A stretch of DNA of 64,000 bases, taken from NCBI GenBank assembly GCA_016709965.1, contig JADJLT010000004.1, positions 1-64,000 of the forward strand. Reading direction: 5' to 3'. Of this stretch, positions 42,105 through 51,500 are shown piece after piece. Numbering within the stretch: the stretch's first letter is position 1; the number at the start of each line of letters is the position of its first letter. Position numbers and translations under genes: made by a program. The DNA comes from Betaproteobacteria bacterium. Its GTDB lineage: Bacteria; Pseudomonadota; Gammaproteobacteria; Burkholderiales; Rhodocyclaceae. The notes under the pieces were generated by a model. It searched no databases, was not told where the DNA came from, and saw nothing but the letters and a program-made list of their open reading frames with translations.

Positions 42105-42631
42105 TGGATTTTCGAGCCGACCACTTCTCCCTTTTTGGGCTGAATCGGGCTTTTCGGCTCGATTTGTCAGATCTTGATTCTCGCTATCGCGATATTCAGG
42201 CCCAGGTGCATCCGGATCGGTTTGTCAATGCTGGGGATGCTGAGCGTCGGCTTTCCATGCAGTGGGCTACCCATGCGAACGAGGCTTATCAAACACTGAA
42301 GAAACCGCTGGAACGGGCCAAGTACCTGCTGCATCTGGCCGGTCATGATATTCAGGCGGAAAGCAATACCGCCATGCCGGCTGATTTTCTGATTGAGCAG
42401 ATGGAATGGCGCGAGGCGGTGATGGAAGCGCGCGATGGCGGTGATCACCACGAGTTGGAGCGTCTTCACAACCGCTTGCGTGGTGACATCAATGGCCGTT
42501 ATGACGAACTGGGGCAGTTGATTGACGACTCAGGGGATCTCGCCTTGGCGACAGACCGTGTTCGCCGGCTGATGTTTCTGGAAAAACTTTTGCACGAAAT
42601 CGACGACGCGCTGGCGTCGCTGGAAGAATAA
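42104..42631 (+). CDS. hscB: Co-chaperone HscB
   Basis: A 175-residue J-domain protein with the HPD motif in QVHPDRFVN (about 36-38) and a C-terminal three-helix domain that binds IscU. It stimulates the HscA ATPase and brings IscU to it. It sits between iscA and hscA in the usual order. Confidence 0.95.
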   Translation: MDFRADHFSLFGLNRAFRLDLSDLDSRYRDIQAQVHPDRFVNAGDAERRLSMQWATHANEAYQTLKKPLERAKYLLHLAGHDIQAESNTAMPADFLIEQMEWREAVMEARDGGDHHELERLHNRLRGDINGRYDELGQLIDDSGDLALATDRVRRLMFLEKLLHEIDDALASLEE

Positions 42632-42633
42632 AA

Positions 42634-44514
42634 ATGGCTCTGTTTCAAATCGCCGAACCCGGCGAATCAGCGGCACCGCACGAGCACAAACTCGCTATCG
42701 GTATCGATCTTGGCACGACTAATTCGCTGGTTGCCACCGTACGCAGTGGCATCGCCGTCTGCCTTAACGATGATCAGGGTCGCCCGCTGCTGCCTTCAGT
42801 GGTCCGCTACCACGCCGATGGCACGACCGAAGTCGGCTATGACGCCCAGACCAAGCAGGCAGTTGATCCGCACAACACGATAGTTTCGGTCAAACGCTTC
42901 ATGGGGCGTGGGCTGAAGGATATTTCGCATGTCGAATCGATGCCCTACGATTTTATTGAAGCGCCAGGCATGGTCAAGGTCAAGACGATTGCTGGGATCA
43001 AGAGCCCGGTAGAAGTCTCGGCAGAAATTCTGAAAAGCCTCAAATTGCGTGCCGAAGCTGCCTTGGGTGACGATCTGGTAGGTGCTGTGATTACCGTTCC
43101 TGCCTATTTCGACGATGCGCAACGTCAGGCCACCAAGGATGCCGCTCGTCTGGCCGGCCTCAATGTTCTGCGCCTGCTCAACGAACCGACTGCCGCCGCT
43201 ATCGCCTACGGCTTGGATAATGCGTCGGAAGGCGTCTATGCCGTCTATGATTTGGGCGGTGGCACATTCGATATCTCGATTCTGAAGCTAACCAAGGGCG
43301 TTTTTGAAGTGATGTCCACTGGCGGCGACTCCGCCCTCGGTGGCGACGATTTCGACCACCGTATTTTCTGCTGGGTTATCGAGCAGGCCAAGTTGCAGCC
43401 GCTCTCGCCAGAAGATGGCCGTCTCTTGATGATGCGCTGCCGCGAAGCGAAGGAATACCTGACCAACCACCCGGAAGCACAGATTACGGTGCGCCTGACC
43501 TCTGGCGAAATGGTCGACATCAAGTTGGATGTCGCAACTTTTGCCGAGATCGCCCAGACGCTGATCTCGAAGACCATGCAACCGGTCAAGAAAGCCTTGC
43601 GCGATGCCGGCCTGCGTGCCGACGACGTCAAGGGGGTGGTTATGGTCGGTGGATCAACCCGCATGCCACAGGTTCAGAAGGCGGTCGGCGATTTCTTCCG
43701 TCAGGAGCCTCTGACAAATCTCGATCCGGACAAAGTAGTGGCGCTCGGCGCTGCTACGCAAGCCAATCTGTTAGTCGGTAACAAGACGGGCAAGGATGAC
43801 TGGCTGCTGCTCGATGTGATTCCGCTATCGCTGGGCTTGGAAACCATGGGGGGGCTGACCGAAAAGGTCATTCCACGCAATTCCACCATTCCGACAGCGC
43901 GCGCGCAGGAATTTACGACTTTCAAGGATGGACAGACGGCAATGGCCATCCATGTCGTCCAAGGCGAGCGCGAACTGGTCAGTGACTGCCGTTCCCTGGC
44001 TCGTTTTGAGCTGCGCGGTATTCCGCCGATGGTGGCCGGTGCAGCACGTATTCGCGTAACTTTTCAGGTTGATGCCGATGGTTTGCTTTCGGTGGCCGCG
44101 CGCGAGCAGACAACAGGTGTCGAATCCAGCGTGACGGTCAAGCCGTCCTACGGGCTGTCTGATGACGAAATCGCTGGCATGCTCAAGGATTCGATGGAGC
44201 ATGCCAAGGACGATGCAATCAATCGCGCGCTGAAGGAAGCCATTGTCGAAGGGCAGCGCATGATCGAAGCCACCGAAGCGGCAATGAAGGAAGATCCTCA
44301 TCTGTTGAATGAAGCAGAGACAGCCAAGATCAAGGCCACAATCGCCAAGTTGGCCGAAACGATGAGAGGCGAAAATCGCCGCCAGATCAATATCGCCATG
44401 GATGACCTCGGCTTCGAAACACAGGCCTTTGCCCATCGCCGTATGGATCAAAGCATCAAAAAGGTGTTGTCCGGCCGCAATGTGGACGACATCAAAATGG
44501 GAGAAGACGCATGA
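42634..44514 (+). CDS. hscA: Fe-S assembly chaperone HscA
   Basis: A 626-residue Hsp70 specialised for IscU. The nucleotide domain has IGIDLGTTNSLVATVRSG, NEPTAAAIAYGLD, YDLGGGTFDISIL and VVMVGGSTRMPQVQ; the substrate domain contains LLLDVIPLSLGLETMGG. It is shorter than DnaK, as expected. It overlaps fdx by four bases. Confidence 0.97.
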   Translation: MALFQIAEPGESAAPHEHKLAIGIDLGTTNSLVATVRSGIAVCLNDDQGRPLLPSVVRYHADGTTEVGYDAQTKQAVDPHNTIVSVKRFMGRGLKDISHVESMPYDFIEAPGMVKVKTIAGIKSPVEVSAEILKSLKLRAEAALGDDLVGAVITVPAYFDDAQRQATKDAARLAGLNVLRLLNEPTAAAIAYGLDNASEGVYAVYDLGGGTFDISILKLTKGVFEVMSTGGDSALGGDDFDHRIFCWVIEQAKLQPLSPEDGRLLMMRCREAKEYLTNHPEAQITVRLTSGEMVDIKLDVATFAEIAQTLISKTMQPVKKALRDAGLRADDVKGVVMVGGSTRMPQVQKAVGDFFRQEPLTNLDPDKVVALGAATQANLLVGNKTGKDDWLLLDVIPLSLGLETMGGLTEKVIPRNSTIPTARAQEFTTFKDGQTAMAIHVVQGERELVSDCRSLARFELRGIPPMVAGAARIRVTFQVDADGLLSVAAREQTTGVESSVTVKPSYGLSDDEIAGMLKDSMEHAKDDAINRALKEAIVEGQRMIEATEAAMKEDPHLLNEAETAKIKATIAKLAETMRGENRRQINIAMDDLGFETQAFAHRRMDQSIKKVLSGRNVDDIKMGEDA

Positions 44515-44855
44515 CACAAATAATTGTGCTGCCGCATGTTGAATTGTGCCCGGATGGCGCGGTGATTGATGCGGAAGAGGGCAAGTCGATCTGCGAAAAT
44601 CTACTGGCCAATGAGATCGAACTCGATCACGCCTGCGAAATGTCCTGCGCTTGCACCACCTGCCATGTCATCGTTCGTGAAGGCTTCAACTCACTCGAAG
44701 CCGCAGAGGACATTGAAGAAGACTTGCTGGACAAGGCTTGGGGCCTGGAACCCAATTCGCGTCTGGGATGTCAGGCAATCGTGCGGTCAACGCCGTTAAC
44801 GGTCGAAATTCCGAAATACAGTATCAACATGGCGAAGGAGGGCCACCGCAAATGA
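44511..44855 (+). CDS. fdx: ISC-type [2Fe-2S] ferredoxin
   Basis: A 114-residue adrenodoxin-type ferredoxin with cluster ligands in CEMSCACTTCHVIV and the distal Cys in RLGCQAIV. It supplies electrons for cluster assembly. Start and stop both overlap the neighbouring genes (hscA and iscX). Confidence 0.97.
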   Translation: MTQIIVLPHVELCPDGAVIDAEEGKSICENLLANEIELDHACEMSCACTTCHVIVREGFNSLEAAEDIEEDLLDKAWGLEPNSRLGCQAIVRSTPLTVEIPKYSINMAKEGHRK

Positions 44856-45046
44856 AATGGACTGACATCAACGATATCGCCATCGAGTTAACCGATGCCC
44901 ATCCAGACAAAGACCCGTTGAAGATCAATTTTGTCGATCTGCGCGACTGGGTTATGGTCTTGCCTGGATTCAATGACGACCCCAAACATTGTGGCGAAAA
45001 GATTCTCGAAGCCATCCAGCAAGCCTGGATTGACGAAGTCGCCTAG
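44852..45046 (+). CDS. iscX: IscX, Fe-S assembly accessory protein
   Basis: A 64-residue acidic protein: MKWTDINDIAIELTDAHPD, DPLKINFVDLRDWV and CGEKILEAIQQAWIDE. It binds iron and IscS and tunes desulfurase activity. The ATG overlaps the fdx stop (ATGA), which rules out the longer upstream frame. Confidence 0.95.
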   Translation: MKWTDINDIAIELTDAHPDKDPLKINFVDLRDWVMVLPGFNDDPKHCGEKILEAIQQAWIDEVA

Positions 45047-45052
45047 TCACCC

Positions 45053-45448
45053 ATGAAGTTTCGCGAGATCCCCGGCAGCGGCAGCCAACTCAACGTGCTG
45101 GGTGGCCCGCTGATGACCTGTAGCGACAACCCGGTCACCGGATTTCTCCGGGACGGTTGCTGTAATACTTCGGAAGATGACTTTGGCAGCCATACGATCT
45201 GTGTGGTGCTGACCGAGGAATTCCTCGCCTATTCGAAGGCAGCCGGTAACGATTTGTCTACGCCGCGTCCGGAATTCGGTTTTTCCGGCCTCAAGGCCGG
45301 ACAGCGCTGGTGCCTTTGTGCCGCTCGCTGGCTTCAGGCATATATTGCCGGCAAGGCCCCCAAGGTTTCGCTGAACTCGACCAATCAGGCCGCTCTCGAA
45401 ATCGTATCGCTTGACCAGTTGAAGCAACACGCAGTCGATCTGCACTGA
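45053..45448 (+). CDS. DUF2237 family protein
   Basis: A 131-residue protein with NVLGGPLMTCSDNPVTGF, RDGCCNTSEDDFGSHTIC and RWCLCAARW. These Cys-rich motifs define DUF2237. The function is unknown. It is six bases after iscX and probably cotranscribed with the isc operon. Confidence 0.88.
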   Translation: MKFREIPGSGSQLNVLGGPLMTCSDNPVTGFLRDGCCNTSEDDFGSHTICVVLTEEFLAYSKAAGNDLSTPRPEFGFSGLKAGQRWCLCAARWLQAYIAGKAPKVSLNSTNQAALEIVSLDQLKQHAVDLH

Positions 45449-45449
45449 G

Positions 45450-45758
45450 ATGTTGCGTTCCAGTCAGATTATCTTTCAGGAATCCCCCAAAGACATTTCC
45501 TGTGATAGCTGCGCTGCCTGCTGCTGTCAGCTTGAAGTCATGCTGATGGACGGCGATGATGTGCCTGGCCGGTTTTCAACGCAGGACGAGTGGGGTGGCT
45601 GGGTCATGCGACGGCTGGACGACGGCTGGTGCGCGGCGCTTGATCGTGACACCATGCGCTGTACCATTTACGAGCGCCGGCCGGATAATTGCCGGGTGTT
45701 TGAAATGGGAGATAGCGAATGTCAGAACGAGCGGCGCCTTTTTTACACGCCCGTCTGA
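45450..45758 (+). CDS. YkgJ family cysteine-cluster protein
   Basis: A 102-residue protein with the motif pattern DISCDSCAACCCQLEVML, RDTMRCTIYERRPDNCRVFEMG, the CxxC...CxxY..RP..C signature of the YkgJ (UPF0153) family, thought to bind zinc or an iron-sulfur cluster. It is directly after the DUF2237 gene. No specific role is known. Confidence 0.88.
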   Translation: MLRSSQIIFQESPKDISCDSCAACCCQLEVMLMDGDDVPGRFSTQDEWGGWVMRRLDDGWCAALDRDTMRCTIYERRPDNCRVFEMGDSECQNERRLFYTPV

Positions 45759-45785
45759 ATCCGGCAACTGACGAAAACCAATAAC

Positions 45786-46010
45786 ATGTCCGAAAAACAA
45801 GCCAACAACCCGCTTCATGGCCTGACGCTGGAGACGATCCTCAATCGGCTGGTCGCTCAATATGGCTGGGCTGAATTAGGCCAGATTATCGATATCCGTT
45901 GTTTCAATCTTGATCCGAGCGTCGCTTCCAGCCTGAAATTTCTGCGCCGTACGCTTTGGGCGCGTGAAAAGGTTGAAGCTCTCTATATTTCTACTGAATT
46001 TGACTCGTAA
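45786..46010 (+). CDS. VF530 family DNA-binding protein (DUF2132)
   Basis: A 74-residue protein: NNPLHGLTLETILNRLVAQYGW, RCFNLDPSVASSLKFLRRTLWAREKVE. This is the VF530 fold, a small helical protein reported to bind DNA. Ribosome site is weak. Its stop shares a base with the next ATG (TAATG). Confidence 0.85.
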   Translation: MSEKQANNPLHGLTLETILNRLVAQYGWAELGQIIDIRCFNLDPSVASSLKFLRRTLWAREKVEALYISTEFDS

Positions 46011-46207
46011 TGACCTACGAAGAACATCTCGACGAAGTGACCACACTGATCACTGAAAAATACGATATCGACGATCAATCCGCGATCAAGATGGTGATGC
46101 GCGCCCAGGCCGATGACTTTTTTTCCGGTCACGATGATGATCCAAAGATTTGTACGCTGGATCGGGCCCATCTCGACGCCAAAGCTGTTTTCAAGAAATA
46201 CAAGTAA
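46010..46207 (+). CDS. Hypothetical 65-aa acidic protein
   Basis: Begins MTYEEHLDEVTTLITEKYDI, helical and acidic, with HDDDPKICTLDRAHLDAKAV at the end. No family recognised. The TAATG overlap with VF530 and coding-like composition support it as real. Probably a cotranscribed member of the small-gene tail behind isc. Confidence 0.7.
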   Translation: MTYEEHLDEVTTLITEKYDIDDQSAIKMVMRAQADDFFSGHDDDPKICTLDRAHLDAKAVFKKYK

Positions 46208-46211
46208 GCAG

Positions 46212-46466
46212 ATGCGCTCAACCCGCGCCACTGCCGCTGTCGCCCGTCTTAATCAGCGTAGCGAAGGTCGCACCTATCTGATGGTAATGACTGGTGATGG
46301 CAAGTTTGTCCTGCGAGAAAAGCTGGATGCTGGTGAAAAGGACGCCTCCGAAGCGCTACCGCTTGATGAATTCGTCCGCCTGGTTAACGGGACAGGGCCT
46401 CAAAGCGTGCCGCGGATGACGAAAAACGATGTGGCTTTTGCCCGGCAGTTGGTCAGGAAAACCTGA
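46212..46466 (+). CDS. Hypothetical 84-aa basic protein
   Basis: Begins MRSTRATAAVARLNQRSEGR, then YLMVMTGDGKFVLREKLDAG. The start is placed at the ATG four bases after the previous stop. A longer frame upstream overlaps that gene and is unlikely. No family recognised. The end (RQLVRKT) precedes sulP by 16 bases. Confidence 0.65.
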   Translation: MRSTRATAAVARLNQRSEGRTYLMVMTGDGKFVLREKLDAGEKDASEALPLDEFVRLVNGTGPQSVPRMTKNDVAFARQLVRKT

Positions 46467-46482
46467 ATCTGCGGCGAGACGC

Positions 46483-48207
46483 ATGCTTTCGAAACTGATT
46501 CCTGATTGGCTGATAAATTACCCCAAGGAAAAGCTGGGTGCCGATGTCTCGGCCGGGCTGATCGTCACCATTCTGGTCATTCCTCAGAGCCTGGCCTATG
46601 CGCTACTGGCCGGCCTGCCGCCGCAGCTCGGCCTGTATGTCAGCATTTTTCCGGTCATTGCCTACGCCCTGTTGGGTAGCAGCATGGTCCAGGCGGTCGG
46701 GCCGGTTGCGATCACGGCGATCATGACCTACTCGGTGCTCAGCCCGCTGGCGCTACCTGGTTCGCCGGACTATATCGTGCTGGCGGCAGTGGTTTCGCTG
46801 CTATCCGGCGTGATGTTGCTGGCTTGCGGAGTGTTGCGTCTCGGATTCCTGTCGCAATTGTTGAGTCGGCCAGTCATCAGCGGCTTTATCTCCGGATCTG
46901 CCGTGTTGATCATCATCAGCCAGATGAAATACCTCCTCGGCGTTGCCCCTCACGGGGCCAGTAGCGGCGAAATGCTGCTCGACTTGATGCGCAAGTTGCC
47001 ACAGGTGCATCTGCCGACGCTGATAATTGGGCTGCTGGCATTGTGCGTTTTAGCCATTGTCCGACTTGCCCTGGCTGGCTGGCTGGTCAAGGCTGGCTTG
47101 GGTGCAGGGCGGGCCGCTTTTATCGTGCGCTTGATGCCGCTGGTTGTGGTTGCCATCGGAACGCTGGCCGTGATCCAGTTCGATCTTGACCATGGGCATG
47201 GTGTTGCCGTCGTCGGCTCGGTGGTTTCGGGTCTGCCCGGTTTCAATTTCTTCATGCCCGGCCTCGATACCATGCACCGATTGATGCTGCCGGCTTTTGT
47301 CATGATGCTGATCGGCATGGTGCAGAGCATCACCATGGCGCAGGCATTGGCTATCAAGCGGCGCGAGCGGATTGACGCCAATGCAGAATTGGTCGGCCTG
47401 GGTGCCGCCAATGTGGTGGCCTCTTTTTATGGAGGCATGCCGGTCGGTGGTGGTCTGTCGCGCTCGGCGATTAACGTTGCGGCTGGCGCTCAGACGCCGC
47501 TGGCCAGTCTGGTTTCAGCGCTGGCCATGATCGGCGTGGTCGCTGGCGCTGCGCAGTGGTTCGAGCGCCTGCCGCTGGCCGTGCTGGCCGCCAGCATCAC
47601 CATGGCAGCGCTGTCGATGATCGATTTTCGTGCCTTGCGCCAGGCCTGGGCCTATGACCGTGCCGATGCCTTGGCTCTTCTATGCACAGCGGGCGGCGTA
47701 CTGGTGTTCGGACTGGAGGCGGGGATAGGCATGGGTATCGTGCTCTCGATGGCGACCTTGCTGTATCGCGTCAGTACGCCGCATATTGCTGTCGTCGGCC
47801 GAGTGCCGGGGACGGAGCACTTCCGCAACGTTGCTCGCTACGAGGTGGAGACGTTGCCCGGCGTACTCTTCGTGCGCATCGATGAGCGTCTGTTTTTCGG
47901 CAATCTGGGTGCGGTTGAGCAGCGCCTGAACCAGGAGCTGGAGCTTATCGCCGCGCCACACGATCTTGTGCTGGTGATGAGCGGCGTGAACTTGCTGGAT
48001 ACGACCGCGGTCGATGTCTTTGCCGAACTGAATCAGGACCTTGCCGAGCGGGGTATTCGCTTACACCTCGCCGAAGTCAGGGGGCCGGTCCAGGACCGAC
48101 TGAAGAAATCAGTGCTGTGGCGCGAGTTGACCGGCGAAGTTTTTCTGTCGGCCAATGCAGCGTTTAAAAAGCTTGCGCCACCCGGCATCTGGAGCCCGGA
48201 AATCTAG
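46483..48207 (+). CDS. SulP family anion transporter with STAS domain
   Basis: A 574-residue protein. The first ~430 residues form the SulP transport domain (LGADVSAGLIVTILVIPQSL AYALLAGLPPQLGLYVSIFP) with about 12-14 helices. The C-terminal STAS domain (about 445-560) contains LVMSGVNLLDTTAVDVFAEL. It transports sulfate, bicarbonate or a related anion; the substrate cannot be told from sequence. The start at ATG 46483 gives the usual short N-terminus. Confidence 0.92.
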   Translation: MLSKLIPDWLINYPKEKLGADVSAGLIVTILVIPQSLAYALLAGLPPQLGLYVSIFPVIAYALLGSSMVQAVGPVAITAIMTYSVLSPLALPGSPDYIVLAAVVSLLSGVMLLACGVLRLGFLSQLLSRPVISGFISGSAVLIIISQMKYLLGVAPHGASSGEMLLDLMRKLPQVHLPTLIIGLLALCVLAIVRLALAGWLVKAGLGAGRAAFIVRLMPLVVVAIGTLAVIQFDLDHGHGVAVVGSVVSGLPGFNFFMPGLDTMHRLMLPAFVMMLIGMVQSITMAQALAIKRRERIDANAELVGLGAANVVASFYGGMPVGGGLSRSAINVAAGAQTPLASLVSALAMIGVVAGAAQWFERLPLAVLAASITMAALSMIDFRALRQAWAYDRADALALLCTAGGVLVFGLEAGIGMGIVLSMATLLYRVSTPHIAVVGRVPGTEHFRNVARYEVETLPGVLFVRIDERLFFGNLGAVEQRLNQELELIAAPHDLVLVMSGVNLLDTTAVDVFAELNQDLAERGIRLHLAEVRGPVQDRLKKSVLWRELTGEVFLSANAAFKKLAPPGIWSPEI

Positions 48208-48219
48208 ATTTTTGCTGAT

Positions 48220-49065
48220 TTATTCGCTGTCGAACATATTGAGCAGCGAATCCAGCCCGCCGAAATTGATGGCCACGTCCGCCTTGGCGCGAGTCGCCGG
48301 CTTGGCGCGGAAAGCGACCGAAAGCCCGGCCTGGGCCATCATCATCAGGTCGTTGGCGCCATCCCCGCAGGCGATGACCTGCTCCTTCTTGAGACCCAGT
48401 TCATCGGTCAGGCGGGCGATGTGATGTGCTTTTGCGGCGGCGTCAACAATGTCGCCAACAACACGGCCGGTCAGCTTGCCACCGGAAATCTCCAGTTCAT
48501 TCGAGGTTGCGAAATCAAAACCGAGTTCGATGCGCAGGCGCTCGGTGAAATAGGTGAAGCCACCCGAGAGAATGGCGGTGCGCAGGCCGGCGTTCTGGCA
48601 GGCTTCGAGCAGCTCGCGGGCGCCGGGTGACAGTAGGAGGCGTTCGCCGAAGACGCGAGCCAGCACACGGGCATCCAGGCCAGCAAGCAGCGCCAGGCGC
48701 TGGCGCAGGCTTTCGCGGTAATCAATTTCGCCACGCATGGCCGCTTCGGTGACAGCCGATACTTCTGCTTTCTTGCCGGCGAAATCGGCCAGTTCGTCAA
48801 TGCACTCGATGGTAATCAGCGTCGAATCCATGTCGAAACAGATCAGGCCGAAATCGGACAGTTTTTTACCGGATTCGACAAAAGCCCAGTCAAGTTTTTC
48901 GGCTTCGATCATTGGAATCAGTGCGTCGAATTCCAATGTGCGACTTGCATCGTTCAGTCGAACGACTTGCGGTGGGCGAGGTTCAACCGCCGCGGCGCCG
49001 GTCGCGGCAACGATACGTTCGAGCAGAAAGGTGGGAAGGGCGCCGCCCTGAATAATCAGATTCAT
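48220..49065 (-). CDS. serB: Phosphoserine phosphatase
   Basis: A 281-residue HAD-family enzyme, the last step of serine synthesis. HAD motif I is CFDMDSTLITIECIDELA, motif II is AILSGGFTYF, and motif IV is ACGDGANDLMMMAQAG. The N-terminal ~80 residues form the regulatory extension typical of proteobacterial SerB. Its ATG overlaps the stop of the AAA gene by four bases. Confidence 0.95.
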   Translation of the reverse strand: MNLIIQGGALPTFLLERIVAATGAAAVEPRPPQVVRLNDASRTLEFDALIPMIEAEKLDWAFVESGKKLSDFGLICFDMDSTLITIECIDELADFAGKKAEVSAVTEAAMRGEIDYRESLRQRLALLAGLDARVLARVFGERLLLSPGARELLEACQNAGLRTAILSGGFTYFTERLRIELGFDFATSNELEISGGKLTGRVVGDIVDAAAKAHHIARLTDELGLKKEQVIACGDGANDLMMMAQAGLSVAFRAKPATRAKADVAINFGGLDSLLNMFDSE

Positions 49066-50297
49066 TTTGCGATGGATTCCTTGATCAGTCTGACGGCGCT
49101 TTCGGCATCATCCGATTCCAGCAGGCTTTGCTGGATGCGGGCCGGACTGAGGGTTTTTTCTGGATATTGGCTGGTGACCTCGTCGGCAAGCTGCGTGGCG
49201 TCGGGGTAAAAACGCAGGAACATGGTACGCAACTGCTGGCCGGTGGCATTGCTCAGTTCGACCGTCATGTCGATACGGCCAGGACGAATCAGCGCGCGGT
49301 CCAGTTTTTCGATATGGTTGGTGGTCAGAAAAACGATGCGGCCTTCCTGGGCCGCGACGCCATCAATGGCATTGAGCAGGCCGCTGAAGCTGACTTCGAT
49401 ACGGTTATCCTGCTTGTCTCGGGCGACGAAGAAAGCGTCGATGTCTTCGATCAGGATCAGCGAGCGCGGCGGGGTTTTTTGCAGCAAGTCGGCAATGCTC
49501 TGGTCGTTCAGCTTCGGGTTGGTTAGCGACACCGCGCACAGCTTGAGATGCTGTTCGCCAGCCAGTGCGTAGGCGAAGCTGGTCTTGCCGGTACCCGGCG
49601 GACCGTAGAGCAGGTAGCCGCGGCGCCAGGGAATGCCGAGGTCGGCGTACCACTGCCGACGCTGGAAAAACTCCTGGACGTCGCTGATCAGTTGCTGCGC
49701 TGTCTCGCCTTCAAGAATGACCGAGTTGATCTGCCGGCGCGGCCGCGAGTCGGCCAGATTCCACGATTCACCCCAGCGATCGATCGAATAAATCATCGTA
49801 TGGTCGGCCAGGCGCGCATAGGCGCGGCGCATGACGTCTTCGAGCATTTGCTCGAGCAGGCGGCGCGAGGCAAACAGGGCGCTGATCTTGACCGTCTCGA
49901 TGACCTGCAGGTTCATCGAGATGTCGCGCTCGATCCACATCGGCCGGCCGCCATACCAGAACAGATGAAAACCCGGCGCCGGGCTGTAGAGCAGGCGGGG
50001 CAGGCCCTCCGGCGTTTCATCCTCAAGGTCTTCCTTGTTGCCCTGAATGACGGTGAACAGCCGGCTGTTGCGCCCGTAGGGCAGTTCATTCAGCCAGGCG
50101 ATGTAGGCATTGAACAGATCGTTGCGCGAGTCGATCACGGCGGTGACGACGACGGCCCGCTTGGCGTAGTTCCACAAGGTCAGCGGCAGATTGCGCAGCG
50201 AAGCGAGGATCAGCCCCATCAGGCCCAGCACCAGACCGCCAGCGACGACCTGATTCTGGAACTGTTCGCGGATCGCGTTGCTGATTAGCTCAAGCAT
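49062..50297 (-). CDS. BCS1-like AAA ATPase, membrane anchored
   Basis: A 411-residue protein with one N-terminal helix (VVAGGLVLGLMGLILASL), a BCS1-like middle domain (about 45-200: NRLFTVIQGNKEDL-like segment, WESWN-type ADSRPRRQINSVIL) and an AAA domain with YLLYGPPGTGKTSFAYALAG and LILIEDIDAFFVARD. In mitochondria Bcs1 moves the folded Rieske protein across the membrane. Bacterial homologues are of unknown function. Coupled to serB by overlap. Confidence 0.85.
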   Translation of the reverse strand: MLELISNAIREQFQNQVVAGGLVLGLMGLILASLRNLPLTLWNYAKRAVVVTAVIDSRNDLFNAYIAWLNELPYGRNSRLFTVIQGNKEDLEDETPEGLPRLLYSPAPGFHLFWYGGRPMWIERDISMNLQVIETVKISALFASRRLLEQMLEDVMRRAYARLADHTMIYSIDRWGESWNLADSRPRRQINSVILEGETAQQLISDVQEFFQRRQWYADLGIPWRRGYLLYGPPGTGKTSFAYALAGEQHLKLCAVSLTNPKLNDQSIADLLQKTPPRSLILIEDIDAFFVARDKQDNRIEVSFSGLLNAIDGVAAQEGRIVFLTTNHIEKLDRALIRPGRIDMTVELSNATGQQLRTMFLRFYPDATQLADEVTSQYPEKTLSPARIQQSLLESDDAESAVRLIKESIAK

Positions 50298-50315
50298 GCA
50301 TTATTTCGTTCTTGA

Positions 50316-50340
50316 GCAAAATTTCCGGTTGACCGTAGCA
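50316..50340 (+). repeat. Dispersed GTTGACCGYAGCA repeat, copy D
   Basis: GCAAAATTTCCG then core GTTGACCGTAGCA (50328-50340). It lies just outside the AT-rich adhesin-like insert; copy E is on its other side in the same orientation. Confidence 0.7.
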
Positions 50341-50374
50341 TGATCTGGAAAACCCTAGAAATGAATATGGATTG

Positions 50375-50404
50375 CTATAATAAAAATATTAATTTTTATT
50401 ATAG
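50375..50404. terminator. AT-only hairpin at the end of the adhesin-like gene
   Basis: CTATAATAAAAAT, loop ATTA, then the exact complement ATTTTTATTATAG. The 13-bp stem overlaps the stop codon of the minus-strand gene. It is probably a weak terminator; the stem has only one G-C pair. Confidence 0.45.
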
Positions 50405-51118
50405 TTTATCGCATACTATTTCTAGTATCTTCGTGGCTATTGTGTCCGGTGGGACTCGCTGCCAAGTAGTGGGTGTTTGATCAAAAAACATGGTGTCACC
50501 AGAAGTGTTTAATTTCGAGTGCAGTGACATTTGCAGAATGTGCATCGAGTCACCTTGGCAGTCAAATTCGTTCAGATACCTTCCCGATCGGTATGGCTTT
50601 TCATTCAAATATTGAGTAGATTTGTAATTGGTATTTACCCAGATAGATGCAAGATGCCCGTCGGCTCGAATTGAGTTTCGATCTATAAATATCGTTTTGA
50701 TTTTATCGTCTTGTATTATTTCTTTTTTTTGTTTTCGTTGATTGCACGCAAAGCTTGCCAGTTTGGCCTCAAAGGTATTTGCGTTTATGACTTCCCACTC
50801 GCTTGAGGCATCAGACTGAAGCATAGGGCTTCCCCGTGCTAGAGGCAGTTTGAAGATTGCAATTTGCAACATTCGTCGTTTATTTTTCTCACAGTCATAT
50901 TCTGCTTTTATTGCCATTGAAAGATGTTGGTGGCCATCGAATGTTCGTGTCGTTTTGTAATCTAGAACATCTGTCATAGTTGCCCGATATCCAATTTTAT
51001 TTATTGTTGATCTTTCGGCATATAGGGTTCCTTGATCATCATCATTTATCGGAACAAGTTCGGCCAAACAATTTGTTCCAAATAAAAACGCAATTAAAAT
51101 TATAGTTAAGTGTTTCAT
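50399..51118 (-). CDS. Surface-adhesin-E-like secreted protein, two repeats
   Basis: A 239-residue protein with signal peptide (MKHLTIILIAFLFGTNCLA) and two copies of a ~100-residue module. Each has a D-R-x-S/T-I segment (YAERSTINKIGYRA and FIDRNSIRADGHLA), a following Y.s.....D.Cxg stretch (EYDCEKNKRRMLQIA and EFDCQGDSMHILQMS) and a Trp near the end (SEWEVI and TTWQRV). This fits the Surface-adhesin E family (PF16747). It is visibly more AT-rich than its neighbours, suggesting recent acquisition. ATG 51127 is an alternative start. Confidence 0.7.
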   Translation of the reverse strand: MKHLTIILIAFLFGTNCLAELVPINDDDQGTLYAERSTINKIGYRATMTDVLDYKTTRTFDGHQHLSMAIKAEYDCEKNKRRMLQIAIFKLPLARGSPMLQSDASSEWEVINANTFEAKLASFACNQRKQKKEIIQDDKIKTIFIDRNSIRADGHLASIWVNTNYKSTQYLNEKPYRSGRYLNEFDCQGDSMHILQMSLHSKLNTSGDTMFFDQTPTTWQRVPPDTIATKILEIVCDKL

Positions 51119-51219
51119 ATTGTCCATTCAGACATATATAGGCGGCAAAAAAATAGAGGTTAGACCCTGCTTTTTTATGCTTGGCAAATGAATAGGGACT
51201 AACCCATATTGCTCAAGGG

Positions 51220-51420
51220 TTATGCCTTTACAAGCTTGGCGATCTCTCGCTTGAGTTCAGCACCAACATGTAGCCCCCGCGTATAACTGGCTGCATGCGT
51301 ATTGTGGGGCGCTTGCTCGTGTTCTCGACTATCAAGTAGCCCATCAGCCACACCTTTCTTGAATGAAAGACCATGACCATGCGGAATATCAGGAACTTGA
51401 ATTTGAATAGTTTTCATCAT
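51220..51420 (-). CDS. Small hypothetical protein (66 aa)
   Basis: Begins MMKTIQIQVPDIPHGHGLSF and contains KKGVADGLLDSREHEQAPHN and a C-terminal basic helix. A GGGGCTGG-like ribosome site lies upstream of the double ATG. No family is recognised. Lies in the same AT-rich patch as the adhesin-like gene; the ~90 bases between them include TTAGACCC and GGGACTAACCC fragments like those seen near repetitive elements. Confidence 0.5.
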   Translation of the reverse strand: MMKTIQIQVPDIPHGHGLSFKKGVADGLLDSREHEQAPHNTHAASYTRGLHVGAELKREIAKLVKA

Positions 51421-51500
51421 ATGTTCCAGCCCCTGTTGTTTTAGGCCGCTATTTCACCGCGTTGTCGATGCATCAGCTCAAGAAGGAATTCCGATTGTTG